From Lysobacter antibioticus HS124 (GTDB lineage: Bacteria > Pseudomonadota > Gammaproteobacteria > Xanthomonadales > Xanthomonadaceae), in the NCBI RefSeq assembly GCF_000336385.2, contig NZ_HG424449.1:1-64000 (forward strand): a DNA stretch of 64,000 bases. Reading direction: 5' to 3'. A program made the translations under genes and the position numbers. Each line of letters begins with the position of its first letter. The first letter of the stretch is position 1. Of the stretch, positions 1-8,979 are shown in pieces. The notes below the pieces were generated by a model, which was not told the DNA's origin, ran no database searches, and saw nothing but the letters and a program-made list of their open reading frames with translations.

Positions 1-75
1 CCGCGACCGGCGGCGCCCGCGCGCGCGCCGCGGCGTGGGTCCGGGCCGCGCCGGCATTGCCGCGGGCGGCATTCG

Positions 76-95
76 TTCCCGGTTTGGCCCGGGAA
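76..95. terminator. GC hairpin, possible terminator of an upstream gene
   Basis: A 7-bp inverted repeat (TTCCCGG at 76-82, CCGGGAA at 89-95) with a 6-nt loop. No T-tract follows. Bases 1-175 hold no gene I can support, so this may be the end of a gene left of the window. It could also be a chance palindrome in GC-rich DNA. Confidence 0.25.
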
Positions 96-175
96 TTCGT
101 TGGACAGTGGGGAGGGGCGAGCCTAGCGTGACCGCGCCCTCGCGTCCGACCGCGTCCCTCGATAAGGAGAGTCCC

Positions 176-616
176 ATGCGTACCCTGCCATTGATCGTGT
201 CGTTCGTTCTCGCCGTCGTCGCCGCTTCGGCGCAGGCCCACGACCCGCGCCCGATCGGCTGGTGCCTGGACCCGGGAACCGCCGAACAGGAGGTCGCCAA
301 GTTCGAACTCAGTCCGGCCTATCTGAAGGCCTACCACCAGCGCCAGCCGCCCAGCGATCCGGATTCCTGTCCGGCCGGCCGCGGCCAGGTCGGCACCAAG
401 ACCTGCGGCATCGTCGACGACCACTGGCACAGCGCGTCCAAAGCCGCGGCCGAGGAATGCGCGCGCCTGGCGCCGCGTTCGATCGTCGAAGTGACCCGGC
501 CGTGGAGCTACAACGATCTCAGCCATCACCAGTTCTATCGCGTCGACGAAGGCCTGTCCGGGCGTTGCCTGCGCTGCGTGCCGGTGCCTGCGCGCAAGGC
601 CCGCAGCGGCAAGTAA
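176..616 (+). CDS. Small exported hypothetical protein
   Basis: 146 residues with a clear Sec signal peptide at residues 1-22 (MRTLPLIVSFVLAVVAASAQA, cleavage before HDP). The mature part contains six cysteines, spaced as three likely disulfide pairs, and several His/Trp residues, for example around DDHWHS. The start at 176 is chosen because an AAGGAG ribosome site lies about 8 bases upstream and the signal peptide begins there. A longer frame opens at 35, but its extra residues look like non-coding GC-rich DNA. I recognise no family. The neighbouring envelope operon starts 435 bases downstream and is probably transcribed separately. A periplasmic or secreted location is inferred from the leader only. 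Confidence 0.75.
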   Translation: MRTLPLIVSFVLAVVAASAQAHDPRPIGWCLDPGTAEQEVAKFELSPAYLKAYHQRQPPSDPDSCPAGRGQVGTKTCGIVDDHWHSASKAAAEECARLAPRSIVEVTRPWSYNDLSHHQFYRVDEGLSGRCLRCVPVPARKARSGK

Positions 617-830
617 GCCGTGGCCGGCCGGCGCCGCTGCGCCGTCCGGGCGGAGCGGGCGCGTAAAGGGTGGCAATTATCGCAACTTGAAAGTGCTGTC
701 TGTCGGTCGGGGCCGTCCGCCGGTAGCGACTGTGCTTCGCCGCGCTCGAGATCAAGGCCCGGATTGGGCCCGCGGGCGCTGTGCGCGGCGACCGAGGGGC
801 CCTGCAAGTGACCGATCTCGGCCTAAAATG

Positions 831-845
831 TGACGCAAGTCGTCA
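831..845. promoter_or_regulatory. Inverted repeat upstream of the sigma-54-like promoter
   Basis: A perfect 5-bp inverted repeat, TGACG-CAAGT-CGTCA, with its centre about 72 bases upstream of the -24 element. Position and symmetry fit a binding site for a sigma-54 activator, but 5-bp arms can arise by chance. A second partial copy of the half-site (TAGTGACATTTAG) follows at 847-859. Confidence 0.35.
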
Positions 846-907
846 TTTAGTGACATTTAGATTGATGTATGAGTAATTTTTAGTCAGTCCCAGCAAAACT
901 CTCGTTC

Positions 908-924
908 TTGGCATGCGCTTTGCG
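908..924 (+). promoter_or_regulatory. Sigma-54 (-24/-12) promoter candidate
   Basis: TGGCATG-CGCT-TTGC at 909-923 matches the sigma-54 consensus TGGCACG-N4-TTGC at all but one base, with the invariant GG and GC exactly 12 bases apart. Transcription would begin near 935, about 115 bases before the beta-barrel gene. It lies in the AT-rich block of the intergenic region and points toward the operon. Confidence 0.6.
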
Positions 925-937
925 TACCCATCAAATT

Positions 938-953
938 CGTGATCTTCATCACG
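938..953. promoter_or_regulatory. CRP/Clp-like operator
   Basis: CGTGA-TCTTCA-TCACG is a perfect 16-bp palindrome matching the CRP-family core GTGA-N6-TCAC. Xanthomonadales use a CRP homologue, Clp, that binds this sequence. It overlaps the predicted start of the sigma-54 transcript, a position that would favour repression. If another promoter is used, the effect could be activation. Confidence 0.5.
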
Positions 954-1050
954 TATTTATGCGCAAGCGAGTGGCCGGGCACCTGAGTCCGTGCCCCTCG
1001 TCCGAACCGCACAGCCCACTTTGGGTTGTGGTAGGAGGCATGGCACGGAT

Positions 1051-4000
1051 ATGCGACAAACGGAACGTTTCCTGCGCCGGAGCGCGCTCAGCACCCTGGC
1101 CTGCGCGATTGCCGCGAGCTGCGGCCAGGCCCAGGCCCAATTCCGATCCGAGGCGCCGTTGCCGGCGCCGTTGCTGGCCAGGCGGCAGTTGCCGCCGGCC
1201 ACGGCGACGATCCGGGTCGAGGTCGATCGGGACCGCTTGCCGGCGGACGGCCAGACCCCGGCCCGCCTGACCCTGCGCGTGTTCGATCGCGACGGCCGGC
1301 CGGTCGCCGGCGAGACGATGCTGACCCTGGAGGCTTCGGCCGGGCGCTGGCAGTTGCCCGGCGCAGTCAGCGACGAAGCCGGGCTGGCGCCGAACGATCC
1401 GGACCCGTTGACGCCGGGCCTGCAACTGCCGGCCCGCGACGGCGTCGCCGACATCTGGCTGCTGGCGCCGGTGGAGCCGCAGACGGTGCAGGTGCGGGTC
1501 GCCGCCGGCGGCGCGGTGGCGCGCGGCGAGATCGGCTTCGTGCCGGCATTGCGCGACATGATCGCAGTCGGCCTGGTCGAAGGCGTGGTGCGCTTCGATC
1601 GCAAGAGCCCGCTGAGCCTGTCGCAGGCGCGCAGCGAGGACGGCTTCGAAGACGAAATCCGCAACTGGTCGCGCCGTTCCGGCGACGGCAAGCGCAACGC
1701 GGCGCTGCGCAGCGCGTTCTTCCTCAAGGGCAAGGTGCGCGGCGACGCGTTGTTGACGATGGCCTACGACAGCGACAAGCCCGATCGCGACCGGCTGTTC
1801 CGCGACATCGATCCGGAGCGCTGGTACCCGGTGTACGGCGACGCGTCGATGGTCGGTTTCGAGGCGCGCAGCAACAGCCGGTTGTACCTGCGCCTGGACC
1901 GGGGCCGCCATTACCTGCTGTATGGCGACATCGTCACCGGCGACGGCTTCAGTCAGCGCAGCGGCCAGGGCGCGGTGGCCTCGACCGCGCTGCGCGACCT
2001 GGGCCAGTACCACCGCGCCCTGACCGGCGTGCGCGGGCATCTGGAAGGCGAACGCGGCGCGCTCGACGTGTTCGCCGCCTACGACAACCTGCGCCAGGTG
2101 GTCGAGGAATTTCCCGGCCGCGGCCTGTCCGGGCCGTACACGGTCAGCAACAGCGCGCATGCGGTGCTCGGCAGCGAGCGGGTGGAACTGATCGTGCGCG
2201 ACCGCCACGCGCCCTCGCGGATCGTCTCGACCGAGCCCCTGCAGCGCTTCGTCGATTACAGCTTCGAACCGTTCAGCGGCCGGGTCCTGCTCGCGCGCGC
2301 GCTGCCGTCGGTGGACGCCGCACTCAACCCGGTGTCGTTGCGGATCAGCTACGAGATCGACCAGGGCGGCGAGCGCTACTGGGTCTACGGCGGCAACGGC
2401 CAGTACCGGATCAACGAACGGTTCGAAATCGGCGCCAGCGCGGTGGAAGACGAAAATCCCCTGGCGCCGTACCGCCTGGCCAGCGCCAACGCGACCTGGC
2501 GCTTCGGCCCCGGCACCTGGCTGACCGGCGAGGTGGCGCGCAGCCGCAGCGCCTACAACCGCGTGCCGGGTCAGTCCTATACCGCCTGGCCGGGCGCGGC
2601 CGATCCGGCGCGCGGCGGCGAAATCGACGGCGATGCCTGGCGGCTGGCCTTCGGTCATCGCGGCGAGCATGCCGAGGTGCAGGCGTTCTACGGCCAGAGC
2701 GAGGCCGGCTTCAACAATCCCTCGGCGTCGTTCCTCGGCGGGCGCAAGCAGGGCGGCGTGGATGCGCTGTGGCGCCTGGACGAACGCTGGAGCGTGTACG
2801 TCCAGGGCAGTCATGTCGAAGACCGCACGAGCGGTGCGCGCCGCGACCAATGGCAGGCCGGCGTGCGTTATCTGCCCAGCGACGCGCTGACGCTGGAGTT
2901 CGGCGCCAACCGCATCGACGAACGCGCCGGCCGCTACGGCGCCGGCAACGGCCTGAGCGTGCCGGCGCCGCTGGCCGCGCCCTACGGCGTCGGCGTGGTC
3001 ACGCCCGGCTTCGGCGGCGGCTTCTACGGCGGTTCGTCGAGCGCGATCGATCCGGGCACGGGCCAGACGCTGTACAACACCGGCAGCGGCTGGAGCGAGC
3101 GCTACGGCAGTTGGGTCGGCAACGGCCTGGCCGGCGTGCCGGTCGAATACACCGCGCTGCGCGCGGCGCTGCAGTGGCGGCTCGGGCCGCGCTTCGACCT
3201 CGCCGCCGAGGCCGAGCAGGATATCGATCATCGCGACCATCGCCGCGCCGCGCTCGGCGCCGGCTGGCGCGTGCGCGAACGCACCCGCCTGTACGGCCGC
3301 TATGAGTGGAATACCGGCCTGTCCAGCGTCGCCACCGCCGACGGCGTCGTCGATGCGACCGGCCGCCGCTCGCCCAGCCCCTACGAAAGCGATGCCTTCG
3401 TCTGGGGCCTGGACAGCGAGTACATGGACGGCGGCAGTGTGTTCAGCGAGTACCGCATTTACGACGCCTACGGTGCGCGCCAACTGCAATGGGCCAACGG
3501 CCTGCGCAACCAGTGGCGGCCGAGCGCGGCATGGAGCCTGCAGACCGCGCTGGAAAAGCTGCAACTGCTCGATGGCCGCGGCCAGCAGGCCACCGCCGCC
3601 AGCGTGGCCGCGCAATGGCGGCCGGACGAGCTGTGGTCGATCGCCGGACGCCTGGAATGGCGGCGCATCGAACAGGTCGGCGATGCCGCGGGCGAGGCGA
3701 CGGTGCCGTGGTTGAATCGCGATTACGACAGCTGGCTGTCGACCCTGAGCGTGGCGCGCAAGTTCAATCGCGACTGGACCGGCCTGCTGCGCAACTACCA
3801 TCTGCGCAACGTCTATCGCGGCGGCGCCGAAGACAGCTACGAAGACCGCTTCCAGCTGGGCGTCGCGTACCGCGATACCGATCGCAACCGTTTCAATCTG
3901 CTCGGCCGCTACGAGTACTGGACCCGCCGCGACGCCGGCCTGGACCGCACCGCCTGGGACGACGCCGACGACGCGCGCTTCGCGCCGGCCGGCGAAGGTT

Positions 4001-4425
4001 TCGACAAGCACGTGCTGTCGCTGCACGCCGATTGGCATCCGGCGCGGCCGTGGTGGCTGGACGGGCGCTTGGCCGGCAAGCGCCAGCGCGACTATTTCGA
4101 CGGACGCAGCGACCGCTACACCGCTTACCTGGTCTCGGGCCGCATCACCTACGACCTGAGCGAACGCTGGGACGTCAGCGCGCTGGCCGCGCAGATGTGG
4201 AGCCCGGGCGGCGCGCGCCAGTCCGCGTTCGGCGTCGAGGCCGGCCATCTGCTGCGCGACAACCTGTGGCTGTCGGCGGGCTACAACGCGCGCGGCTTCC
4301 GCGACGACGACCTGAGCCAGGGCGAGTACACCCAGCAGGGCGCCTATCTGCGCCTGCGCTTCAAGTTCGACGAAACCCTGTTCCGCGGCAACGACCCCGC
4401 GACCAATCCGGCCCTGCCGCGTTAA
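1051..4425 (+). CDS. Outer-membrane beta-barrel protein with N-terminal Ig-like domain
   Basis: 1124 residues. A signal peptide covers about residues 1-29 (ends GQAQAQ). An Ig-like/invasin-type domain follows (about 45-140, with RVEVDRDRLPADGQTPARLT). The rest is rich in alternating aromatic/polar strands and tyrosines typical of a large outer-membrane barrel, ending in a strand with RLRFKFDETL. I chose ATG 1051 because it opens the signal peptide; AGGAGG at 1033-1038 is a little far upstream, and ATG 1040 is out of frame. The gene leads an operon with an OmpA-type gene 12 bases downstream and a DUF11 protein. This three-gene arrangement suggests that the barrel anchors or exports the DUF11 protein. 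That function is inferred and no close characterised homologue is recognised. Confidence 0.8.
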   Translation: MRQTERFLRRSALSTLACAIAASCGQAQAQFRSEAPLPAPLLARRQLPPATATIRVEVDRDRLPADGQTPARLTLRVFDRDGRPVAGETMLTLEASAGRWQLPGAVSDEAGLAPNDPDPLTPGLQLPARDGVADIWLLAPVEPQTVQVRVAAGGAVARGEIGFVPALRDMIAVGLVEGVVRFDRKSPLSLSQARSEDGFEDEIRNWSRRSGDGKRNAALRSAFFLKGKVRGDALLTMAYDSDKPDRDRLFRDIDPERWYPVYGDASMVGFEARSNSRLYLRLDRGRHYLLYGDIVTGDGFSQRSGQGAVASTALRDLGQYHRALTGVRGHLEGERGALDVFAAYDNLRQVVEEFPGRGLSGPYTVSNSAHAVLGSERVELIVRDRHAPSRIVSTEPLQRFVDYSFEPFSGRVLLARALPSVDAALNPVSLRISYEIDQGGERYWVYGGNGQYRINERFEIGASAVEDENPLAPYRLASANATWRFGPGTWLTGEVARSRSAYNRVPGQSYTAWPGAADPARGGEIDGDAWRLAFGHRGEHAEVQAFYGQSEAGFNNPSASFLGGRKQGGVDALWRLDERWSVYVQGSHVEDRTSGARRDQWQAGVRYLPSDALTLEFGANRIDERAGRYGAGNGLSVPAPLAAPYGVGVVTPGFGGGFYGGSSSAIDPGTGQTLYNTGSGWSERYGSWVGNGLAGVPVEYTALRAALQWRLGPRFDLAAEAEQDIDHRDHRRAALGAGWRVRERTRLYGRYEWNTGLSSVATADGVVDATGRRSPSPYESDAFVWGLDSEYMDGGSVFSEYRIYDAYGARQLQWANGLRNQWRPSAAWSLQTALEKLQLLDGRGQQATAASVAAQWRPDELWSIAGRLEWRRIEQVGDAAGEATVPWLNRDYDSWLSTLSVARKFNRDWTGLLRNYHLRNVYRGGAEDSYEDRFQLGVAYRDTDRNRFNLLGRYEYWTRRDAGLDRTAWDDADDARFAPAGEGFDKHVLSLHADWHPARPWWLDGRLAGKRQRDYFDGRSDRYTAYLVSGRITYDLSERWDVSALAAQMWSPGGARQSAFGVEAGHLLRDNLWLSAGYNARGFRDDDLSQGEYTQQGAYLRLRFKFDETLFRGNDPATNPALPR

Positions 4426-4437
4426 GGAGAACCCGAG

Positions 4438-5466
4438 ATGCATTCCTATGCCACGACGGCGCGTCGCCGGAGCCTGCGGCCGCTCGCGCTGACCGCCGCG
4501 CTGCTGCTGAACGGCGCTTCCCAGGCGCAGACGGCGGCGCCGGCGCTGACGCCACCCGCGCAGCGCATCGCCGGCGCGGCGATCCATGCCGACCACCGGG
4601 CCTACGCCGCCGCGCAGGGCCGCATCCGCGCGCTCAACGACGGCGGCCGCCGCGTCGCCGACTATCACTTGGCCAAAGCGCAGTGCTGGCTCGACACCTC
4701 GTTCCACGAATACAGCCGCAACGATCGCGGCGGCTATCCGCAGGCGGCGTTGGCCGAATCGATCGCGCTGATCGAGGCGCTGGAGGCCGGACGCGACCCG
4801 GGTTTCGAAACGCCGCTGGTCAACGGCGCGGAAAAACTGCGCGCCGACCTGTGGGCGCGCTACGACGCCTTGCGCGGACAGTCCGGTTTCCGTTGCGCCG
4901 CCCAGGCCACCGCCTGCGCCGAGGTCGAACTGGTGCACGCCGGCAACGAGATCCACGATGGCGGCTGGCGCCATGCCAAGCCTTATATCCAGATCGCCGA
5001 AGACCTGACCGCGCGTGCCGAGGCGGCCGCGGCGGCCTGCCCGCCGCCGGCCTCGCCGGAGCGTCCCGCGCCGCCGGCCGAGTCGCGCTACGACCTGTCC
5101 GCCGACGCCTTGTTCGCTTTCGATCGCGGCGACCTGGCCGGGCTGTTGCCGCGCGGCCAGGGCCAGCTCGACGCGCTGGCCGCCGAACTGCGCGGACGCA
5201 GCGACGTCGCCGGCCTGCGCATCGTCGGCCACAGCGACCGGCTCGGCTCCGAGGCTTACAACCAGCGCTTGTCGCAGCAGCGCGCGCAGAGCGTGCGCGC
5301 CTATCTGCTGGCGCAGGGCGTGCGCGTGCCGATCGAGGCCGAAGGCCGCGGCGAACGCGAACCGGTCAGCCGCGGCTGCGCCGGCGAGCGCGCGGATGCG
5401 GCGCTGAAGCAGTGCCTGCAACCCGACCGCCGGGTGCAGATCGACGTGCGTCCGGTTCGGCCGTGA
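4438..5466 (+). CDS. OmpA-family peptidoglycan-binding protein
   Basis: 342 residues with a signal peptide (1-30, ends GASQAQ), a unique helical middle section with several cysteines (about 60-200), a Pro/Ala linker, and a C-terminal OmpA/MotB domain (about 218-342). The domain carries the peptidoglycan-binding signature: an Asp in the GHSDRLGS loop, then NQRLSQQRAQSV with its conserved Arg. The start has an AAGGAG site 9 bases upstream. It lies 12 bases after the barrel gene and 8 bases before the DUF11 gene, so the three are surely cotranscribed. It probably tethers the envelope assembly to the cell wall. The central region matches nothing I recognise. Confidence 0.88.
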   Translation: MHSYATTARRRSLRPLALTAALLLNGASQAQTAAPALTPPAQRIAGAAIHADHRAYAAAQGRIRALNDGGRRVADYHLAKAQCWLDTSFHEYSRNDRGGYPQAALAESIALIEALEAGRDPGFETPLVNGAEKLRADLWARYDALRGQSGFRCAAQATACAEVELVHAGNEIHDGGWRHAKPYIQIAEDLTARAEAAAAACPPPASPERPAPPAESRYDLSADALFAFDRGDLAGLLPRGQGQLDALAAELRGRSDVAGLRIVGHSDRLGSEAYNQRLSQQRAQSVRAYLLAQGVRVPIEAEGRGEREPVSRGCAGERADAALKQCLQPDRRVQIDVRPVRP

Positions 5467-5474
5467 GGACGATC

Positions 5475-8400
5475 ATGGCCATCGTCTCCCGCCCGCCTGC
5501 ACGCGGTTGGCGCGCCCGCCTGGCCGCGCTGCTGCTCGCCGCCGCGTTGCCGGCCGCGCCCGTCGCGGCGCAGACCTGCACGCCGCTGTTCAACGAGAGC
5601 TTCGGCTTCGGCTCCGGCGCCAGCCGGATCGGCCCGCCGCTGTCGCCGACGCAGACCACCTACCGCTACGAAGACACCGCACCGCCGTGCATCGGCCCGG
5701 ACTGCCGGGTCAACGACGGCGAATACGCGCTGGTGCAGTCGCCGCGCAGCGACGGCGGCAATAGCGCCTGGCGCGACGGCGCCGACCACACCGGCGACCC
5801 GAACGGCTACATGATGCTGGTCAACGCCGACTTCGCCCCGGGCGTGTTCTATTCGCGCGATTTCAACGGGCTGGCGGTCGGCGTGCGCCACGATTTCACC
5901 GCCTGGCTCAGCAACGTGCAGGAGTATCTGCCCGGCGACGGCGACATCGACCCCAACGTGACCTTCCGCATCGTCGACCCGGCCACCGGTGCCGTGCTCG
6001 GCAGCGTCAGCAGCGGCGACATCCCGGAGCTGCCGGGCACCGTACTGACCTGGAACGAGTACGGGGTGAGTTTCGTGCCGACCCAGTCCAGCCTGCGCCT
6101 GGAGGTGGTCAACAACAGCCCCGGCGGACCCGGCAACGACCTGGCCCTGGACGACATCTCGCTGACCGCGCTCGACGCTTGCGCCAGCGACGTGAGTCTG
6201 AGCAAGCGCGTCAGCGACGCCAACGGCAACGGCATCGCCGAGCCCGGCGAAACGTTGACCTACGCGATCACCCTGCGCAACGCCGGCAACCTGACCGCGA
6301 TCGACTACGACGTGATCGACAACCTCGATCCGAACACGGTCTACGTGTCCTCCGACCAGGGCGGCAGCCACGACGGCGCGGCCAGCGGCGGCCGGATCGA
6401 GTGGCAGAACCTCAGCATCGCGCCCGGCGCGAGCGTGGTGCTCAACGTCGTGGTGCGGGTGGTGGACCCGGTGCCGGCCGGCGTGCAGCGCATCCTCAAC
6501 CGCGCCTACAACCCCGACCGCGGCCCGCCGGATTGCGACAGCGATCCGAGCCTGCCGGGCTGCGCGCAGATCCCGACCGCGCCGGCAGTGAGCGTGCGCA
6601 AGGCCTTGTCGGCCGAGTCGGGCAGCGTCGCCGGCCGCGCCGAAGCCGGCGAGACCCTGAGCTACGTCCTGACCCTGAGCAACACCGGCGGCAGCGCGGC
6701 CAGCAACCACGCCTTCTACGAATTGCTGCCCGCGCATACCGAGCTGGTGTCGGTGAGCGGCGCGGTGGTGTCCGGTTGTGCGATCGGCGACCGCGGCGCC
6801 AAGCCCTGCCTGCTGAGCGTGGCCGGCCCGATCGCCGGCAACGGCGGCACCGCCACGGCCGGCTTCGTGGTGCGCGTGCTCGACCCGATCCCGGCCGGGG
6901 TGAGCGCGATCTACAACCTGGTCACCGACGGCGGCGGCACGCCGCCGCCGGCCTGCGATCCGGCCAGCGACCCCAACGGCTGCGCCGGGCCGCCGCCGGG
7001 CTGTTCGGTCGCGACCGATCCCGATCACTGCGTGGCAACTCCGGTGATCCAGCCGCGGGTGACCGTGTCCAAGCGCCTGAGCGGCGAAAGCGGTTCGCTC
7101 GCCGACGTGGCCGAACCGGGCGAGACGCTGAGCTACACCCTGACCCTGGTCAACGGCGCCGCCATCGCCGCCGCGAACCACCGCTTCTACGAGCGCCTGC
7201 CGGCGCACACCACGCTGGTGTCGGTGAGCGGCGCCAGCCTGTCGGACTGCGCGATCGGCGATGCCGGTGCGCGCGCCTGCACGCTCGCCGTCGCCGGTCC
7301 GATCGCCGGCGACGGCGGACGCGCCGAGGTCGTGGTCGCGGTGCGCGTGGCCGATCCGATTCCGGCCGGGGTGAGCGCGATCTACAACCTGGTCACCGAC
7401 GACACCGGCGCGCCGCCGCCGGCCTGCGACCCGGCCGCCGATCCGGACGGCTGTGCGGGCCCGCCGCCGGGCTGCGACGTCGCCGCCGATCCGCAGCACT
7501 GCGTGGCCGTTCCGGTGGCCTCGGCGCTGAGCGTGCGCAAGCAGGTGCAGGGCGCGCCGCAGCCGGTCGCCGGCAGCGCCGACGAATTCGTGGTGCGCTA
7601 CCGGATCGAGGTGCGCAACCAGGGCGCGGCCGCGGGCCGCTACGACCTGCGCGACGCGCCGCGCTTCGGCGCCGGGGTGAGCCTGCTGTCGGTCCGTGCC
7701 GACCGCAACGGCGAGGCGTTGAACCTCAGCGGCGCGGCGCCGTGGACCTTGGCCAGCGGCCGCGATCTCGCCGCGGGCGCCAGCGACGGCTATTTGTTGG
7801 AAGTGCGCGTGCGCGTCGCGGCCGAAGCCGCCGCCGACTCGGCCGCGCTGGCCTGCCTCGCCGGCGAAGCCGGACGCGGCCTCTACAACGAGGCGTTGCT
7901 GAGCTACGGCGGGCGCGAACAGCGCGACGACGCCTGCGTCGACACGCCCTTGCCGTCGACGGATGCGCAACTGGCGGTGGAGAAGACCGGTTCGGTGCGC
8001 GAGGCCGAAGTCGGCGATCTGATCGTGTACAGCGTCCGCATCCGCAACCGCGGCCCGGGTCTGGCGATCGCGCCGGTGCTGGTCGATCGGCTGCCGGCTG
8101 GTTTCCGCTTGATCGAGAACACCGCCCAAGTGCAGGGCGCGCGCCTGTTGTCGCTGACCGGCGCGCCCGGGCCGGTGCTGCGCATCGCCTTGGACCGGTT
8201 GGCGCCGGGCGCGCAGGCGCTGCTGCGCTACCGGGTGCGGGTCGGCGTCGGCGCGCGCCAGGGCGACGGCATCAACCGCGTGCACGCCGAATGCGGCGAT
8301 GCGGCCGGCGGCGCGGCAACGCGGACTTGTTCGAACCAGGCGCAATGGAAGGTCGATCTGCGCGGCGGCGTGTTCGCCGACGAAGCCTGCGTGGTCGGGC

Positions 8401-8873
8401 AGATCTTCGTCGACTGCGATCGCAATTCGGTCAAGGACCGCGAGGAGCTCGGCATCCCCGGCGTCCGTCTGTACTTCGAGGACGGCACGTATCTGATCAG
8501 CGATGTCGAGGGCAAGTACAGCCATTGCGGGCTGCGCCCGGTGACACACGCGCTCAAGGTCGATCCGAGCACGCTGCCCACAGACAGCCGCTTGACCACC
8601 TCCGGCAGCCGCAATGCCGGCGACGCGCAGAGCCTGTTCGTCGATCTCAAGAACGGCCAGCTGCACCGCGCCGACTTCGTCGAAGGCTCATGCAGCAACG
8701 CCGTGCTGGAGCAGGTCAAGGCGCGTCGCGCCAACGGCGAGGTGCGATCGGTGGAGACCGAGTCCGGCCAGCCGGCGTTGCGTTTCGAGGGCAAAGCGGC
8801 GGATGCGCCGCAGCAGGCGACCGAGTCGGCCGACCAGCCGATCGAACGCAGCCGCCACGGCCGCGACGGCTGA
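5475..8873 (+). CDS. Large exported DUF11-repeat protein with C-terminal SdrD-B-like domain
   Basis: 1132 residues. A signal peptide (about 1-33, ends APVAAQ) is followed by a jelly-roll-like adhesin N-domain (35-235), then at least five DUF11-type Ig-like repeats (LSKRVSDANGNGIAEPGETL opens the first). A C-terminal Cna-B/SdrD-B-like domain (GQIFVDCDRNSVKDREELG) lies around residues 970-1050. Two neighbouring repeats (about 6583-7050 and 7051-7520) are nearly identical, a recent duplication. The frame is open upstream to 3306, but the ATG at 5475 opens the signal peptide and has a GAGGA site. Third gene of the barrel-OmpA operon. It is probably a surface or periplasmic structural protein. No sortase motif or autotransporter barrel is present, so the neighbouring barrel may display it. 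Confidence 0.85.
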   Translation: MAIVSRPPARGWRARLAALLLAAALPAAPVAAQTCTPLFNESFGFGSGASRIGPPLSPTQTTYRYEDTAPPCIGPDCRVNDGEYALVQSPRSDGGNSAWRDGADHTGDPNGYMMLVNADFAPGVFYSRDFNGLAVGVRHDFTAWLSNVQEYLPGDGDIDPNVTFRIVDPATGAVLGSVSSGDIPELPGTVLTWNEYGVSFVPTQSSLRLEVVNNSPGGPGNDLALDDISLTALDACASDVSLSKRVSDANGNGIAEPGETLTYAITLRNAGNLTAIDYDVIDNLDPNTVYVSSDQGGSHDGAASGGRIEWQNLSIAPGASVVLNVVVRVVDPVPAGVQRILNRAYNPDRGPPDCDSDPSLPGCAQIPTAPAVSVRKALSAESGSVAGRAEAGETLSYVLTLSNTGGSAASNHAFYELLPAHTELVSVSGAVVSGCAIGDRGAKPCLLSVAGPIAGNGGTATAGFVVRVLDPIPAGVSAIYNLVTDGGGTPPPACDPASDPNGCAGPPPGCSVATDPDHCVATPVIQPRVTVSKRLSGESGSLADVAEPGETLSYTLTLVNGAAIAAANHRFYERLPAHTTLVSVSGASLSDCAIGDAGARACTLAVAGPIAGDGGRAEVVVAVRVADPIPAGVSAIYNLVTDDTGAPPPACDPAADPDGCAGPPPGCDVAADPQHCVAVPVASALSVRKQVQGAPQPVAGSADEFVVRYRIEVRNQGAAAGRYDLRDAPRFGAGVSLLSVRADRNGEALNLSGAAPWTLASGRDLAAGASDGYLLEVRVRVAAEAAADSAALACLAGEAGRGLYNEALLSYGGREQRDDACVDTPLPSTDAQLAVEKTGSVREAEVGDLIVYSVRIRNRGPGLAIAPVLVDRLPAGFRLIENTAQVQGARLLSLTGAPGPVLRIALDRLAPGAQALLRYRVRVGVGARQGDGINRVHAECGDAAGGAATRTCSNQAQWKVDLRGGVFADEACVVGQIFVDCDRNSVKDREELGIPGVRLYFEDGTYLISDVEGKYSHCGLRPVTHALKVDPSTLPTDSRLTTSGSRNAGDAQSLFVDLKNGQLHRADFVEGSCSNAVLEQVKARRANGEVRSVETESGQPALRFEGKAADAPQQATESADQPIERSRHGRDG
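6583..7520 (+). repeat. Tandem duplication of a ~156-codon DUF11 module
   Basis: Two adjacent copies, about 6583-7050 and 7051-7520. Both run through VRK/VSK-L-SxESGS, AGETLSY/PGETLSY, PAHTxLVSVSGA, CAIGD, VAGPIAG, DPIPAGVSAIYNLVTD, PPPACDPA and PGC. Most differences are conservative, indicating recent in-frame duplication inside the coding region. Confidence 0.75.
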
Positions 8874-8882
8874 GGCCGGGAC

Positions 8883-8906
8883 GCGGCGCCGTTGCGACGG
8901 CGCCGC
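8883..8906. terminator. Bidirectional terminator hairpin
   Basis: A perfect 10-bp stem (GCGGCGCCGT / ACGGCGCCGC) with a TGCG tetraloop lies between the convergent ends of the DUF11 gene and the thiolase gene. There is no T-tract, as is common in very GC-rich genomes. Confidence 0.55.
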
Positions 8907-8979
8907 GCGGAGGCCGCGCACGGCCGCGCGCCGCCTCGACTTTGCGCAAGCGCACCGCCGTGCATCGGCGGACGCCGGG

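Larger units (their letters stand above)
617..1050. other. 434-bp intergenic region holding an envelope-operon promoter
   Basis: No gene is supported here. Bases 617-820 are ordinary GC-rich spacer. Bases 825-960 are sharply AT-richer than the surroundings and hold a sigma-54-like promoter (908-923), an upstream palindrome (831-845) and a CRP-like palindrome (938-953). Each is listed separately. Confidence 0.7.

Noticed and set aside
1041-1055. Second sigma-54-like motif TGGCACG...TGC overlapping the barrel start
   Set aside because: Spacing between GG and GC is one base short and it overlaps the start codon.
949-5421. 1490-codon open frame on the minus strand over the barrel and OmpA genes
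   Set aside because: It is antisense to two well-supported genes with signal peptides and domains, lacks any recognisable domain, and its Ala/Arg/Gln-rich composition is typical of shadow frames in GC-rich DNA.
3306-5474. Upstream extension of the DUF11 protein frame
   Set aside because: It runs through the barrel and OmpA genes in another frame and is arginine-rich; the signal peptide begins at 5475.
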